64,000 nucleotides of DNA from positions 2,934,866 through 2,998,865 of the forward strand of contig WARS01000044.1 of NCBI GenBank assembly GCA_008933995.1, given 5' to 3'. The notes under the pieces were generated by a model. The model was not told the DNA's origin, ran no database searches, and saw only the letters and a list, made by a program, of their open reading frames with translations. Made by a program: the position numbers and the translations under genes. Position 1 is the stretch's first letter. Each line of letters opens with the position of its first letter. This DNA comes from Datnioides undecimradiatus (taxonomy: Eukaryota > Chordata > Actinopteri > Lobotiformes > Datnioididae). Below are positions 63,260 to 64,000 of the stretch, one piece after another.

Positions 63260-64000
63260 AGCCCTATATATTCAAACAATGACATAAAACCTCTACTGCA
63301 GTTCATGCCAACACAGTGGATTTCTGGTGCATCATTTCCAATGTTTTCTTCTCTGTCTTTTAATTGTTGAAACTTTGGGAATTTTCTTTATTTTTAATGC
63401 CTTTTTGGTCCTAAGACAAAAAGCCAAGGCCTTATGAAATGGGAGCTTAGACAACAGGCAAGGGAGTAAAGACGCAGCGAAACACGGACAGAAGATCGAT
63501 TTATTTCCCCAACGAATTGCACCATTAATACAGCTGCCATTGTGCTCTTGAGTTCAGGGCAGTGTTGCCTTTATTACTGCATACAGCTCAGGCTACACAT
63601 TCAAAGCCTCGCCAATCCTTACAGCATCTGTATGGGAAAGATGATGCACAAAGAGGAACTCTGTATTACAAATCCCACTCATATCATGAAGATGTAGCTA
63701 CAGTTTACAGTAAAAATATTATCTTACTGTACAAAAACTGTTATATTTTCACTTACTTTATTTTCACATTGTGATGCATTATGTCCTACTTTAAAAGAAC
63801 ATTAATCATATTTGTGAGTTCATTGATTTCCATTAATGAGAAGCAGCCGAACTTCCAACAAAAATGGATATATGTGCTAAGAGGACTGATTTTCCAGATA
63901 GGTATTTTCTTAGTAATTTCCCATTATTAAAATGGATGTTTCCAGAAAACACCTATGTAATTTGATAATAATTGCTGGGAAAATAGAGATGGTGTTAAAT
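63260..64000. other. Intergenic, CNE-like piece then AT-rich end
   Basis: About 63410-63640 is unique with CpG (agacgcagcgaaacacgg, atcgatttatttcccc, accattaatacag) and looks CNE-like. From 63700 to the end it is AT-rich with nothing recognised. Confidence 0.3.

Overview
The window reads as chromosomal DNA from a ray-finned fish, probably a percomorph teleost. The reasons are split genes with GT-AG introns, abundant CA/TG microsatellites, and copies of several dispersed repeat families that I recall from teleost genomes. There is no prokaryotic gene layout, no rRNA, no tRNA and no CRISPR array that I can see. Most open reading frames are short, AT-rich or built on microsatellites, and are not genes.

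One protein-coding gene can be read completely: triqk (triple QxxK/R motif protein), on the minus strand. Its three coding exons are 51940-51880, 43448-43363 and 36796-36689. They join in frame (phases 1 and 0) into an 84-residue, single-pass, ER-type membrane protein. A non-coding first exon with a clean splice donor (ending at 54702) and a promoter-like cluster (54848-54964: TATA-like, CRE-like, two CCAAT boxes, GC box) lies upstream. The gene spans about 18 kb here.

Layout. 1-36.6 kb: 3' flank of triqk, no recognisable gene, with microsatellites, dispersed-repeat fragments (27.7, 29.2 and 30.7 kb), a possible Tc1-like remnant (18.1-19.06 kb) and several non-repetitive blocks resembling conserved non-coding elements (CNEs). 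36.7-54.8 kb: triqk with three introns, which also carry CNE-like blocks. 54.0-55.7 kb: two fragments of one dispersed teleost repeat on either side of the promoter. 55.8-64 kb: upstream gene-free flank, rich in CNE-like blocks, with one exon-like reading frame near 60.43-60.55 kb that I cannot identify.

By the human arrangement (RUNX1T1 beyond the 3' end of TRIQK, CIBAR1/FAM92A beyond the 5' end, with large gene-poor intervals), the two flanks may be regulatory landscape. That is inference: neither neighbour is in the window and sequence conservation cannot be measured here.
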